Below, piece after piece: positions 13,394 through 24,517 of a DNA stretch of 64,000 nucleotides; within the stretch, counting starts at the first letter, position 1, and every line of letters starts with the position of its first letter. Below the pieces are notes generated by a model. The model was not told the origin of the DNA. It searched no databases and worked only from the letters and a program-made list of their open reading frames with translations. Both the position numbers and the translations under genes were made by a program. The DNA is from Halichondria panicea (lineage: Eukaryota; Porifera; Demospongiae; Suberitida; Halichondriidae): assembly GCF_963675165.1 (NCBI RefSeq), contig NC_087390.1, forward strand, positions 1,693,501 through 1,757,500. Direction: 5' to 3'.

Positions 13394-14328
13394 CTAAATT
13401 TAGTTCAGTTATACATGTTTTTATATCAGTCTGTCGTTTTGTTGATCATGCATGTTCAGAACAATTGTAGCTATGTTGGTTTTATATGTAAATTGTGATC
13501 ATGTATTAATTCGTGTTTGCACACAATCATTCAATGGACAGTCCACCAGTCCTTTGAGCTTTGAGCTTGTATTAACAATCGATGTGTCATACTGCACTGT
13601 TAATGAAATAGATGTTGGGTCAAAATTGGGTATAATTATAATTATGTTGATTATTATAAATTATGGGTGTGGTTTGTTACGTTACATGCAGTGGGGTAGT
13701 TGTGTGGCTTCGTATTCTGAGTCTGCTCACCTGGATACCATATAGCGCTGCGTTTACAGAATTTAATGTTAACACATTAGTTAGCTTTGTTTGAGTAAAA
13801 GCGACCAAAAGCTAAGAAGTTTACTTAATTGGCTACTATAATTATGAAGCGGTAGCTAGAATAATGTGTAGCTTTGATTCGAGGTACTTTACTATACATA
13901 CGCTATATTACAGCCACATGGATACTTATTTTGTTATCATGGGAGGAGACTCCAGGCTTATTTGCTGGCTCTATATTAATTGGATAAGATCCTTACCAAC
14001 TCTATGGCCAAGACAACGATGGCCTTGGAGCATTCTGGTCTCCTCTAGAGTGTGTGGCCCACAAGTTTCGCATGTGTGATGTCTGGATTACTATTCAAAC
14101 CGTCTTTGAGTCCAAAGTCCCTATAACCCTCCTAAAGATGATACTGTGAGCCTCACTCCAGTTCCACTTCATGTTACCTTGGTGTCTTAATGTAACAATC
14201 CAGGCCTCTTCAATTACTGGCACTTCTGTGATCAGGTCCGGGGCCACTTTTTGATTGGGAAATTCAAGAAAATGCTTGAAAATTTTCTTGTACACTGTGC
14301 AAAACCAAAAAATGCGTGTACTGAATTA
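13394..14328. repeat. Copy A 3' flank, duplicated after copy M
   Basis: From about 13420 to 14240 this matches 58270-59130 downstream of transporter copy M, including a short conserved open frame (13864-14079, about 71 codons; counterpart 58774-58986). The frame contains YINWIRSLPTLWPRQR and resembles no protein I know. The duplicated unit therefore included 3' flanking DNA. A six-base AT insertion distinguishes the copies at CTGGATACCATATA. Confidence 0.6.
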
Positions 14329-14726
14329 CTTGATTAAACGCCCGGGCGTTTATTTCCTAGCAGCATCTGTAGAGGGGGCGTTTAAACGAGATGGGCGCTT
14401 ATGAAACGGGCGTTTATTGTTTTGTCTACTTCAAACTCTTGCTCATCATGCATGCAGCAGTTATTATGCTCTTTTTGGCTGCTGCCACAGCTCTCAGCTT
14501 CAATCTTAAGTCGTAAGAGTGGTGTTTCTCCGTCTGTGCCCTCTCTGCCATCATAAATAGGATCTATGTTGCCATTGTTTCAGCTGGTTCCACGTGCTGA
14601 TTCAGCTCCACCCACAGTTCCACACCCCATACATGGGCGATTATAATTTATTTAATTAAGAGGGGCGTTTATTGACAGAGACAGCTTTTACCATGGGCGT
14701 TTAAACGAGATGGGCGTTTAATCAAG
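14329..14726. mobile_element. Non-autonomous element with GGGCGTTTA subterminal repeats
   Basis: The ends are 15-bp perfect inverted repeats (CTTGATTAAACGCCC and its complement). The motif GGGCGTTTA(A) recurs at least six times in both orientations inside, as subterminal transposase-binding repeats often do. No transposase frame is present and no clear target duplication was found. Confidence 0.6.
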
Positions 14727-14818
14727 CCAATACGGGCTGTACCTTGGTTCTTCACACATTAAACTATATAGCGTAGGAAACTTTTCTTATAATTTCACAC
14801 ATCGCAACAAAAGTGTAG

Positions 14819-14860
14819 TTAAGCTCCTACACTTAAGCTCCTACACTTAAGCTCCTACAC
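14819..14860. repeat. Three tandem copies of a 14-bp unit
   Basis: TTAAGCTCCTACAC is repeated three times head to tail without change. Confidence 0.9.
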
Positions 14861-15576
14861 TTAATGTCAATTACTAATTAATATTGTATTTTCTAAAAAT
14901 TGCACTTGGACTTTTATGGCTATATTACACCTACACTGAAACTGTCAAAATGAATACAACTTGTTTTTCTGTTTTCTTATCTTCTTTGGAATGTGTTTTT
15001 GTCACAGCATTGTCGTCTGTATAGTTTCGTTTCATTGCTCTCTGTTAGTTGCTTTCTATTCATAATTAATTATAATTACATGATTATAGTCATTATGATA
15101 CTATTCATTTTCGTAGTACTTCTCGTTGTGAGGCATAAAAACTCCGAGGGATATATGCATGCATGATGTAACTATTATTAACGGTACATTCATTGTTTTA
15201 ACAACGGGAACTTTTACATTATGTACATACTGCATTATTTGCACATGCACATATTCATCATCTTTGCTATGCAAACAGTTTGGATTGTTTGATGCTTTTT
15301 TAAGCTTGTATACATGGAATTTACGAAAACTGAAACCCACTCTCATTTTTAATAAGAGCACGACTCATGACCATTTAAGTAAATAGTTGCTATAATGTTG
15401 CTGATTACATATGAACCAGTATTTTAGTACCTGTGCAAGAATTAATAATTTCACTCAGGAATGCAATCCATACTGTAGGCAATAATATTGCTATATAGCT
15501 ATAGTATACCTAGTTGCAGTATATATATTGTTAGCAATCATCCCTACGTGTGTGTATATGTGTGTCTGTGACTGTT

Positions 15577-17136
15577 ATGAGACAAACTATATACTCTACG
15601 AATGAAGGTAGCCCCCTGGTATCAAGGAATGGCTGCAAGTGCAAGTACAGAATGAGGTGGTTCTATTCCAAGGGAGCCTTTCTTATTCTGGTCTGGATTA
15701 TGCTGTTGACTATAGCCTGTGTATCAGTCTCTCGTGTATTTTATGAGTTCCATCAACTTTATGATGTCAATTTTGTAACTTCGAAATGGCTACTTGCTAT
15801 CCCAATTGTGTTTGGTTTGTTTGGAGCTGTTTTCTCAGGATGGCTAGCCGACGCTAAGCTGGGGAACTACAGAGTGATGAAATACAGTTGTGTGCTGTTA
15901 TTCTTCCTTTATTTGCTTTGTAGTACCTTCACTCTAGTTCCTGACATTACTCACGTGTATGTTGTGAGTGTCTTGTATTGCATAGGCGGGAGTCTCTTTA
16001 TAGTAGCTGTGGTAGCATGCTCTGTTACCTCACTACAACTAGGCCTGGATCAGATGCCTGATTCTTCATCTTCTAATATCACTAGTTTTATTGCCTGGTT
16101 TGTATTCAGTATCTATGCTGGTGTTTGGATCCCTGATGCTTTCGATTTGCCCATTACTATGTGTAGTAGTCGATTACCATACTGGGTTACCCAACTTTAC
16201 AGTTTGCTGCCACCTTTGTGTATGAGTGTTGTTCTTATTCTTGACTTTCTCCTAGCTAAAAAATGGCTGATAGTTGAGCCAAAGTCACCTCAGTCCCTCA
16301 AAAACATTTACCATGTTCTTAAGTTTGCAGCTAAGCACAAAGCTCCCCTCAATCGCAGTGCTCTCACATACTGGGAGGAAGACGTACCTTCAAGAATGGA
16401 TCTGGGAAAGTCGAGATACGGTGGACCTTTCACTACAGAGCAAGTTGAAGATGTGAAGACCATCCTACGTTTGTTACCCCTCTGCCTAGCGCTGTGGCTT
16501 CTTGGGTGCTCACATGCAATATTCCATCCACCATCTTATGCTGTTGTTTATCTTCCTGATTGGAATTGCTATGTTTCAAAGCTTCTGTCCTTGTTCACAT
16601 ATCACCAATACTGGTGTGGAATGGTTTGGACTGTCTTTTATGAGTTTGTGCTATACCCAGTGATACTTAACAAACTTCCCAGCATCCTTAGAAGAATTGG
16701 GATAATTTCTCTCTTCATCACAATTCTCAATATTGTGTTTCTAATTCTGGAAATACTACAAAACAATGACAGTGATTTAGTTGCAATCAAGTATGTTACA
16801 ATCGTTTTAAATTCAACTTTTACTGGTGTGCTAACAATGTTGCTTGCTAGTACCATGCTGGAGTTAGTTTGTGCTCAAGCCCCATACAACATGAGAGGAT
16901 TGTTTGGAGGGTGTATGGTGTTGGTGTTATTATCAGTTCTTATTATTGGCCAGTTTTCGCCATTGAACAACACGTTAACAACATATGGGGTTAGAGTAGG
17001 CATCAGTCTGCTTGGATTCATCTTGTACTGCCTCCTGGCTCGCTGGTACAAGAGGAGAGTTAGAGACGAGGACTACAATGCACACAGAGTGGTGGAGGAG
17101 GTCTATGATCGATACTTGTCAGTGAACACTGACTAA
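15577..17136 (+). CDS. POT/SLC15-like membrane transporter, copy B (intact)
   Basis: Uninterrupted 519-residue transporter. The open frame runs back to 15550 only through a GTG codon; ATG at 15577 (MRQTIYSTNEGSPL) aligns with every other copy and is preferred. It has the same 12-span layout and the same SGWLADAKLGNYR, SSSNITSFIAWF, YGGPFTTEQVEDVK and CAQAPYNMRGLFGG segments as copy A. It differs mostly in predicted outward loops: after span 1 (YEFHQLYDVNFVTSKW), after span 5 (DAFDLPITMCSSRLPY) and after span 7 (FHPPSYAVVYLPDW). The C-terminus reads SVNTD instead of SAQH because of a small indel. The conserved 5' block precedes it. Confidence 0.82.
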   Translation: MRQTIYSTNEGSPLVSRNGCKCKYRMRWFYSKGAFLILVWIMLLTIACVSVSRVFYEFHQLYDVNFVTSKWLLAIPIVFGLFGAVFSGWLADAKLGNYRVMKYSCVLLFFLYLLCSTFTLVPDITHVYVVSVLYCIGGSLFIVAVVACSVTSLQLGLDQMPDSSSSNITSFIAWFVFSIYAGVWIPDAFDLPITMCSSRLPYWVTQLYSLLPPLCMSVVLILDFLLAKKWLIVEPKSPQSLKNIYHVLKFAAKHKAPLNRSALTYWEEDVPSRMDLGKSRYGGPFTTEQVEDVKTILRLLPLCLALWLLGCSHAIFHPPSYAVVYLPDWNCYVSKLLSLFTYHQYWCGMVWTVFYEFVLYPVILNKLPSILRRIGIISLFITILNIVFLILEILQNNDSDLVAIKYVTIVLNSTFTGVLTMLLASTMLELVCAQAPYNMRGLFGGCMVLVLLSVLIIGQFSPLNNTLTTYGVRVGISLLGFILYCLLARWYKRRVRDEDYNAHRVVEEVYDRYLSVNTD

Positions 17137-18436
17137 ATTTAGTTCCGATACGTTTTGTCGTTTTGTTGATCATGCATGTTCAGAACAAATTGGTTTTATA
17201 CGTGCGCATGTTAACTAATAATTATAACCAACGGCGTATAAAAGAAGAGAGGGCATGCAACAGCAAAAGAGCCGAGAATTTCTATTTTTAGCACTTCATG
17301 CAAATTCACACATTCCTCTGCCCACGTTTGAATCCTACTAGCTACGTGTACTAGATAGTGAGTTGCATGCCCTCTCTTCATCTATACGCCCTTGATATAT
17401 ATAATTTTGATGTATTATTTTTATTGCACACATAATTAGTTTGTCAGTGGACACCAGTCCTTGCATGAGCTTGTATAAATATTGTTATAATTAAGTTGGC
17501 ATGTAGAAACTGAAACTACATGTAGTACTGTTACTGAATAGCAACAACCATTTGGAAATTATACCATGGGTGTGGTTTGTTACATTACTAGTAATGGGGT
17601 AGGTGTATAGTGGACCCTCTTAAATAGAGGCACTTCTTTTAATTCCAGCGCCCAGCGCAATCAAAGCACATAACTTTAACCCCTGAAATTCGATAAACAG
17701 GTTCATAGGAAGCCCTAAAAGTATCTAAACAGTTGACTGTACACATAATTATACTTTGTAAGAGTGCATTGTACCATCTATAATTATGAGGTATATATTT
17801 TGGCTAATCAGGTTAAGATATGTATAGCTTAGTGAAGAATTTTCCTGGTAATGTGTGATCAGAGTATCATGCAGATGATCGTCAAATTACTTGCCAAATA
17901 CACCTACTATATACAAAGTAACTGACTGTTTTAGTACATTTACATGTATATGCATTACTCAATACATAATTATACTTTCACGGTATATGGATGTGGTATC
18001 GGAAGGTATGGTTTGACAAGGGGATGTTTTGTACCAGATGTACCATTCGCTATTGCAGTATAATTATAATTATGATAACAGTTTTGTCAATGAACACTTT
18101 TTTGAGCTTGGCATGTACGAAACTCAATCACGTCTATACATAGGCATGACTGTTTCCACTATAATTGTAGAAATACTGAAACTAAACTCTTAGCAGTTCA
18201 TAACCATTAATTTTGGGAGAAAGTTAAACTTTCACCATTGACAGATCATACCAACCATGCATGCGCATACACACAGCTAGATTGTGCAGGTGTGTCTATG
18301 TGGGCACTGCATGTATGTATAATTATGTATAAGAATAGTTTCACTCAGAATTCAACTCCAATAGAATTTAGATATTGCTGCATTTACCAAGTTACAGCGT
18401 TTAGCCACTGTCCCTACGTACATGTGTGTGTCTGTT
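17137..18436. other. Spacer between transporter copies B and C
   Basis: Contains a palindromic MITE (17229-17394). From about 17792 onward this is the 5' flank of copy C, which is present in inverted orientation at 42218-43062. A GGACCCTCTTAAATAGAGG stretch near 17609 resembles a pogo/Tigger-type transposon end. No gene seen. Confidence 0.55.
17229..17394. mobile_element. Palindromic MITE, GGCGTATAAAAGAAGAGAGG family
   Basis: Terminal inverted repeats of roughly 35 bp (starting CAACGGCGTATAAAAG and ending CTATACGCCCTTG) enclose a GCCCACGTTTGAA segment. It is the same family as the element at 45079-45306. No clean target duplication remains at this copy. Confidence 0.75.
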
Positions 18437-19993
18437 ATGAGACAAACTAACTCTACGAATGGAGGCAGTCCTCTGGTATCAAGGAATAGCTGCAAGTGCA
18501 AGTACAGAGTGAGGTGGTTCTATTCCAAGGGAGCCTTTCTCGTTCTGGTCTGGGTTATACTGTTGAATATAGCCTGTGTATCAGTGTTTCATGTGTTCCA
18601 TCAACGATCTGATGTCAGTTTTGTAATTTCAAAATGGCTACTTGCTATCCCATTTGTGTCTGGCCTGTTCGGAGCTGTATTCTCAGGATGGTTAGCCGAC
18701 GCTAAGTTGGGGAACTACAGAGTGATGAAATACTGTTTTGTACTGTTATTCTTCCTTTGTTTGCTTTCTAGTGCCTTCACCTTAGTTCCTGACATTACTC
18801 ATTACGTGTATGTTGTGAGTGTCTTGTATTGCATTGGTGTGAGTCTCCTTATAGTAGCTGGAGTAGCATGCTTCGTTACCTCACTACAACTAGGCCTGGA
18901 TCAGATGCCTGATGCTTCATCTTCCAATATCACTAGTTTTATTGCCTGGTTTGTATTCAGTATCTATGCTGGTGTTTGGATCCCTACTGTTTCTGATTTG
19001 CCCATTATATCAGATGTTTTGCGTATCAGTCGTTCATCATACTGGGTTGTCCAACTGTACAGTTTGCTGCCACTTTTGTGTATGAGTGTTGTTCTTATTC
19101 TTGACTTTCTCCTAGCTAAAAAATGGCTGATAATTGAACCAAAGTCACCTCAGTCCTTCAAAACCATGTACCATGTTCTCAAGTTTGCTGCCAAGCACAA
19201 AGCTCCCCTCAATCGCAGTGCTCTCACATACTGGGAGGAAGACGTACCTTCAAGAATGGACCTGGGAAAGTCGAGATACGGTGGACCATTCACTACAGAA
19301 GAAGTTGAAGATGTGAAGACCATCCTACGTTTGTTGTCCCTCTGCTTAACTCTATGGCTTCTCGGGTGCTCGCTTGCATTCTTCCATCCACTAAACTATG
19401 CTAGTGTTTATCCTCCTGATTGGAAGTTTTATATTTCAAGGCTTCTGGCTTTATTCACATATCACCATTTGTGGTGTGGTATGGTTTGGACTGTCTTTTA
19501 TGAGTTTGTGCTATACCCAGTGATATGTAACAAACTTCCCAGCATTCTTAGAAGAATTGGGATAATTTCTCTCTTCATTACAACTCTCAGTGTTGTGTTT
19601 CTAATTCTGGAACTACTACAAAACAATTACGGTGATAAATTAGTTGCTATTACATATGTTACAATCGTTTTGAATTCAATTTCTACTGGTGTGCTAACAA
19701 TGTTGCTTGCTAGTACCATGCTGGAGTTAGTTTGTGCTCAAGCCCCATACAACATGAGAGGATTGTTTGGAGGGTGTATGGTGTTGGTGTTATTATCAGT
19801 TCTTATTATTGGCCAGTTTTCATTGAACAACACATTAACAACGTATGGGGTTAGAGTAGGCATCAGTCTGCTTGGATTCATCCTGTACTGCCTCCTGGCC
19901 CGCTGGTACAAGAGGAGAGTTAGAGACGAGGACTACAATGTACACGGAGTGGTGGAGGAAGTCTATGATCGATACTTGTCAGCTCAGCATTGA
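18437..19993 (+). CDS. POT/SLC15-like membrane transporter, copy C (intact)
   Basis: 518 residues from ATG at 18437 (MRQTNSTNGG); an in-frame ATG 15 bases upstream (18422) adds five residues but is not shared by other copies. Twelve predicted spans and all family landmarks are present (SGWLADAKLGNYR, LDQMPDASSSNITSF, YGGPFTTEEVEDVK, CAQAPYNMRGL). The outward loop after span 5 is longer than in A (contains SDLPIISDVLRISRSSY), and the last outward loop has lost a proline codon (FSLNN against FSPLNN). Its 5' flank and first two thirds were duplicated in inverted orientation at 40355-43062. Confidence 0.82.
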   Translation: MRQTNSTNGGSPLVSRNSCKCKYRVRWFYSKGAFLVLVWVILLNIACVSVFHVFHQRSDVSFVISKWLLAIPFVSGLFGAVFSGWLADAKLGNYRVMKYCFVLLFFLCLLSSAFTLVPDITHYVYVVSVLYCIGVSLLIVAGVACFVTSLQLGLDQMPDASSSNITSFIAWFVFSIYAGVWIPTVSDLPIISDVLRISRSSYWVVQLYSLLPLLCMSVVLILDFLLAKKWLIIEPKSPQSFKTMYHVLKFAAKHKAPLNRSALTYWEEDVPSRMDLGKSRYGGPFTTEEVEDVKTILRLLSLCLTLWLLGCSLAFFHPLNYASVYPPDWKFYISRLLALFTYHHLWCGMVWTVFYEFVLYPVICNKLPSILRRIGIISLFITTLSVVFLILELLQNNYGDKLVAITYVTIVLNSISTGVLTMLLASTMLELVCAQAPYNMRGLFGGCMVLVLLSVLIIGQFSLNNTLTTYGVRVGISLLGFILYCLLARWYKRRVRDEDYNVHGVVEEVYDRYLSAQH

Positions 19994-20381
19994 TTACTGT
20001 TAGTGACATGTGTCGATCATAATAATTATTATGTTCAGGTTAGTTTATAGGTTGTGTTTACTGTAACTAAGCTGTATAATTATTATTGTTTGTAAACATG
20101 CAGTGTTTGTACACATAATTAGTTAATCAGGCAATTTGTCAATGGACACCTTCGTGGTTGTATTATGGATTGATGCCATGTAAGAATACTAAAAGTACGC
20201 GACATGATTTTTAATAATTTTTTAAATTTCCATTTTATATTGACTGATTACTCAACCTTTACTGGTGTGTCTCCATGGGCACTGCAGGAGATATTCACTA
20301 AAGAGATTGTAATCCAATATAAACTGATTGCATGCATGCACAGTATAAGTGTTTTAGCAACCGTGCATGCATGTGTCTGTT
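19994..20381. other. Spacer with a 5' flank remnant
   Basis: AT-rich DNA carrying a degraded version of the transporter 5' block ahead of pseudogene D. No gene seen. Confidence 0.5.
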
Positions 20382-20942
20382 ATGAGACAAAGACTCCTAG
20401 TATAATTAGTTATGATCGTCATAATGACTACTAGTTATCCCAATTGTGTTTGGTTTGTTGGGAGCTGTTTTCTTGTGTTTGCGTTCTAGTGCCTTCACCC
20501 TATAGTTCCTGGCATTCCACAGTACGTGTATGTTGTGAGTGTCTTGTATTGCATAGGTGGGAGTCTCTTTCTAGTAGCTGTAGTTGTTAACTACCTCACT
20601 ACAGCTAGGCCTGGATCATGCCTGATTGAGATGTGCTAGTTTTATTGCCTGGTTTGTATTCAGTATCTATGCTGGTATTTGGATCCCATATAATTATTGC
20701 CGATATACTCATTAGATATTGTGTAGCAGTCAATTATCATACTGGGTTGTCCAACTGTACAGTTTACTGCCACCATTGTGTATGAGTGTTGTTCTTATAT
20801 CCTTCTCTTTCTATCTAAAAATGGCTTGAAATTGAGCCAAAGTCATCTCAGTCCCTCAAAACCATCTCTGTGTTCTCAAGTTTGCACAGAGCTCCCCTCA
20901 ATCGCAGTGCTCTCACATAAGTATATACTGGGAGGAAGACGT
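20382..20942 (+). pseudogene. POT-like transporter pseudogene D (5' two thirds, badly broken)
   Basis: Homology starts at an ATG (MRQ-like) and runs through recognisable pieces: CCAATTGTGTTTGGTTTG (span 2), the TTCACCCTA segment of span 3, the YVVSVLYCIGGSL segment of span 4, the span 5 to 6 region and AEHKAPLNRSAL-like sequence. It stops at GGGAGGAAGACG, half way through the central cytosolic loop. A deletion removes most of exon codons 25-70, and several frameshifts include a TA dinucleotide insertion at 20503-20505 and an insertion around 20920. It cannot encode a transporter. Confidence 0.8.
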
Positions 20943-21838
20943 TTGTCTTGAATTAACTTTAGTTACGTCTTGATAAGACAAACTTGTTTAATTTCGAGTG
21001 TCCATTGAAAATCAGGTTTTTTCAATAGCGAAAAATGATGACTATAATTATGTGTATGTGCAAAGAATGTGCAAATAAAAGTATTGGTACATAAAGCTCC
21101 ATAACAAATCCTCTTATACAACGTGAATGTACCGTCTATAGCAAATGGAAATATGAAATTGATGATATTTGAGCTGTACCATGTATTAACATTAGATGGA
21201 ATGAAAATTGAAACCCACTCTCACTCTAATAGCAACGATCATTTATGGAAAGTGTTGATGTTCCACTGTTGCTGATTATATGAACCACTCATGCATGCAT
21301 TAATTTTTATAGATACATGTGTAAGTGTATGTGTCTACGCCCACTAATAATTAACCCGAGGCGCGTAGTCGGCCTCGGTTACAGTAGTCTATCAGTCTGT
21401 CTGTGTGTCCGTGTGTCCGTGTGTCTGTCGCTCAGTTTGGCTTACCTGGTGATTTAGGCATCACAATGTGTACATATAGAACTTGCAGCTAAGGCTTAAA
21501 ATTTGGCAGATTTTGCAAAGAAGTCTTTGTTTCGCAGAAAAGGCGAGCTAAACCTAAGAAGCTTTTTGCGTACTACTAAACGCGGCTATTATAACAGAGT
21601 CTCTGGGATCCTACTCCAGGAGCCGTGAGACTCCAGGCTTTTTTGCTGTGATCCTAGTCCACAGTGTATATAAAACCCTGTTCTCAAATGTTTCAGCATG
21701 CCTCCAGTCTGGTTTAGCTTCTGAGTTGCTGTGCTAGACAGTTTAATAAGTCATACATGATAATTATTCATCACTGCATGTACTGCATTATATAACTCTT
21801 CTGGTTTCTTTATATAATCATGTCACGTCTCCAGCCGA
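20943..21838. other. Spacer between transporter pseudogenes
   Basis: Begins with a short hairpin (GTTTGTCTT ... AAGACAAAC, 20941-20983), followed by a degraded 5' block near 21150-21300. A TCTGTGTGTCC-rich microsatellite (about 21390-21435) follows a GCCTCGGTTACAG motif, related in structure to the 22970 repeat. No gene. Confidence 0.5.
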
Positions 21839-22969
21839 GCTATCTCACTTGTGTTTGGTCTGTACGGAGCTGTTTTCTCAGGATGGCTAGCCGACGCTAA
21901 GCTGGGGAACTATACAGAGTGATGAAATACAGTTTTGTACTGTTGTTCTTCCTTTGTTTGCTTTCTAGTGCCTTTACCCTAGTTCCTGCATGCATGACAT
22001 TACTCATTACGTGTATGTTGTGAGTGTCTTGGTGTGCATTGGTGGGAGTCTCTTTATAGTAGCTGCAGTAGCATGCTTTGTTACCTCACTACAACTAGGC
22101 CTGGATCAGATGCCTGATGCTTCATCCAGTATCTATGCTGGTGTTTGGATTCCTGATGTTGCCGATTTACCCCTTAGAACTGCTGGCAGTCAATTACCAT
22201 TCTGGGTTTTCCAAGTGTATAGTTTACTGCTGCCTTATGTCTGAGTGTTGTTCTTATTCTTGACTTCTTTCTAGCTAAAAAATGACTGATAATTGAACCA
22301 AAGTCCCCTCAGTCCCTCAAAACCATCTACCGTTTTCTCAAGTTTGCAGCCAAGCACAAAGCTCCCCTCAATCGTAGTGCTTTCACATACTGGGAGGAAG
22401 ACGTACCTTCAAGAATGGACCTGGGAAAGTTGAGATATGGTGGACCATTCACTACAGAGCAAGTTGAGATGTGAAGACCATCCTACGTTTGTTACCCCTC
22501 TGTTTAACTCTATGGTTTCTTGGATGCTCACTTGCACTCTTCCATCCAGTAACTTATTCTAGTGTTTACCCCCTGATTGGAAGCTTTCTGTTTCAAAGCT
22601 TTTGCATGGCTTTATTCATGTATCACCATTTGTGGTGTGGTATGGTTTGACTGTCTTTTATGAGTTTGCGTTATACCCAGTGATACGTAACAAACTTCCC
22701 AGCATTCTTAGAAGAATTGGGATAATTTCTCTCTTCATCACAGCTCTCAGTATTGTGTTTCTAATTCTGGAACTACTACAAAACAATTACGGGGATAAAT
22801 TAGTTGCAATCAAGTATGTTATAATCGTTTTAAATTCAATTTCTACTGGTGTGCTCACAATGTTGCTTGCTAGTAACATGATAGAGTTAGTTTGTGCTCA
22901 AGCTCCATACAACATGAGAGGATTGTTTGGAGGGTGTATGGTGTTGGTGTTATTATCAGTTCTTATTAT
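21839..22969 (+). pseudogene. POT-like transporter pseudogene E (both ends lost)
   Basis: Homology begins in span 2 (GTGTTTGGTCTGTACGGAGC) and ends in span 11, where the reading frame is cut by the repeat starting GCCTCGAGGC at 22970. Frame breaks include a two-base insertion at AACTATACAGAG (21908-21915), an eight-base CATGCATG insertion at 21988-21995, a deletion of the SSSNITSFIAW segment, a TGA in the span 6 region, a missing base before GAGATGTGAAGACC, and a four-base CATG insertion near 22604. The stretch 22602-23003 remains open over 133 codons and covers spans 8 to 11. Confidence 0.85.
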
Positions 22970-23340
22970 GCCTCGAGGCGTAGCCGCACGAGGGATACAG
23001 TAAAGCTGACTGTGTGTGTGTCTGTCTGTGTGTACGTGTGTGTATTCCAGCTATAACTGCTCAACGGTTACAATGCGACGAAAACTAACAGCTTCTATAG
23101 GCTTCTAGCCACGTTCTCTTGGATTTCGATTCGTAGATTAGCAAACTAAAGCTTCTTTCTCGAGTTATGGCTAGTTTGACTCACATTGAAGGCTGTTGCA
23201 GTCTCTTCAGAATCTTTCATAGCATCATCTGTTCGCACAAACTTTCTATTCAACTTATGAGTTAGCCTTGCACTTAAGCGCTAGCTTTTTGTTGGCTACA
23301 AGAGTTAGAAAGAGCTGCTAAAGAAGCTAGCTATTTTAGT
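22970..23340 (+). mobile_element. GCCTCGAGGC repeat, copy 1
   Basis: Starts GCCTCGAGGCGTAGCCG after a TTAT and continues through a TG-rich microsatellite to a CAACGGTTACAATGCGACG segment, an ACTAACAGCTTCTATAGG segment and GCGCTAGCTTTTTGTTGG. Copies: 31385-31728 (inverted) and 33400-35745 (split by nested elements). It interrupts transporter pseudogene E, so it is mobile. There is no open frame, and the class is unknown. Confidence 0.65.
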
Positions 23341-23409
23341 AGCCATCTTGCAGACACACCCCTATTCCTGGATGTAGATCTAATGCGCATGCGCGCTCAA
23401 TACGTGTAA

Positions 23410-23678
23410 GAGAATCCATTTTGCAGAATCAGAATCAATTTTCTTCTTTGTTGAGGTCCAGGTAAGCCACAAACCAACCTTTTCTACATTATTTTCAATT
23501 TGTATTATTGTTACTGTGTTTAATGTTCATTCAATTGCTAACACCTATTTTGTCAATTTGAAATCATAATTATTGCAAATTATTGCAAATTATTAACCTT
23601 TCTATAACACTCTAATACTATTGAGCGAAAGCAAAAACATGGCGAGAGGCATTAGCACAGCGCCAGCTTGAACACTAG
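23410..23678 (+). mobile_element. Helitron-like 3' terminal fragment
   Basis: The last 70 bases (ATGGCGAGAGGCATTAGCA onward) match the 3' end of the element that terminates at 40354. This copy ends in CTAG followed by T, fitting the CTRR-T rule for Helitron 3' ends. The left boundary is not defined and there is no gene inside. Confidence 0.45.
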
Positions 23679-23910
23679 TTATTGTCCAGTTTTCTACATC
23701 GAACAACTAGATGTTTTGTGTATCAGTTATAATATATTATGTGTGTGTGTCTGTGTGTCTGTGTGTGTAGACTGCATGCTACAGCTGCTCAAGGATCAAT
23801 GAAGTGTAAGTAAGAGTTTCTATAGGTTTCTAGTCATGTTTTCTTGTTTGGTGAAGTGGCAGGTATCATCCAGTATTTAAGCAGAGACACTAGCTTCCTG
23901 GCATCTACTT

Positions 23911-24290
23911 GTGATTGCTCAAGGTATAACCAACCATGAGTTGACTGATAAAGCAATAATAACAATAAAAATCAAGCAATGTAGCAGCAACAAATTATAT
24001 ATGACCATTCACAATAGGTGTATCCCAATGTCTGAAAAACCGCGATGTGATGTGACTGATCAATTTAGTTGGTGGTGCAGGCAATGCAAAACCAGAAAAT
24101 CAATCAGACACGGAAGTTTTTTCTCCAAATCAAAACTAACTCTACAGAAGTGGCTGATGATAATTCACTTATGGGCTTGGGAGTTCCCTGTAACTAGTAC
24201 CGACCAGCTGGCGGAAGTAGAGAAAAAAAATTGCGATCGATGTACATCATTGCTTGAGTTAGTTCGAGAAAAAGAGGGTTGACTTTGTGC
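23911..24290 (+). pseudogene. Merlin/IS1595 (ISXO2-like) transposase remnant
   Basis: A 123-codon open stretch whose middle reads WWCRQCKTRKSIRHGSFF followed by SKLTLQKWLMIIHLW. A zinc-ribbon CxxC pair, then S.R.GSFF..S.L.L..WL..I..W, is the N-terminal region of ISXO2-like (IS1595, eukaryotic Merlin) transposases, which cut and paste DNA with a DDE catalytic core. The DDE core is not present downstream: the frame stops at 24290 and the DNA is interrupted at 24518 by another transposon. A dead fragment is the best reading; a captured, repurposed domain is possible but unsupported. Confidence 0.6.
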
Positions 24291-24517
24291 AGAAGAGAAT
24301 ATTCAAGAGCAATTAACTGTGACTGTCATATCCAGGTAAGAACATCACAAGTCAAGTACAAGAGCTACAGTCTGAGGCATCACTCGAGGCAAATGCTCTT
24401 ACAGAAGCCATGCTACACAGTGTCAAAGAAGACAACTACATTTTAGTGCGGTATAGCTACCAGCGTTGTATTTTCAGTTTCCAAGCATATGAAGCAGATC
24501 TGATCAATGAGCTAAGT

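Noticed and set aside
13864-14079. 71-codon frame conserved at 58774-58986
   Set aside because: Conservation follows from duplication of the whole 3' flank; substitutions are not concentrated at third positions by eye, so coding selection is unsupported.
15550-15576. Upstream extension of copy B (and similar extensions of J and M)
   Set aside because: It depends on a GTG start and is not conserved; the shared ATG of the MRQT motif is the better start.
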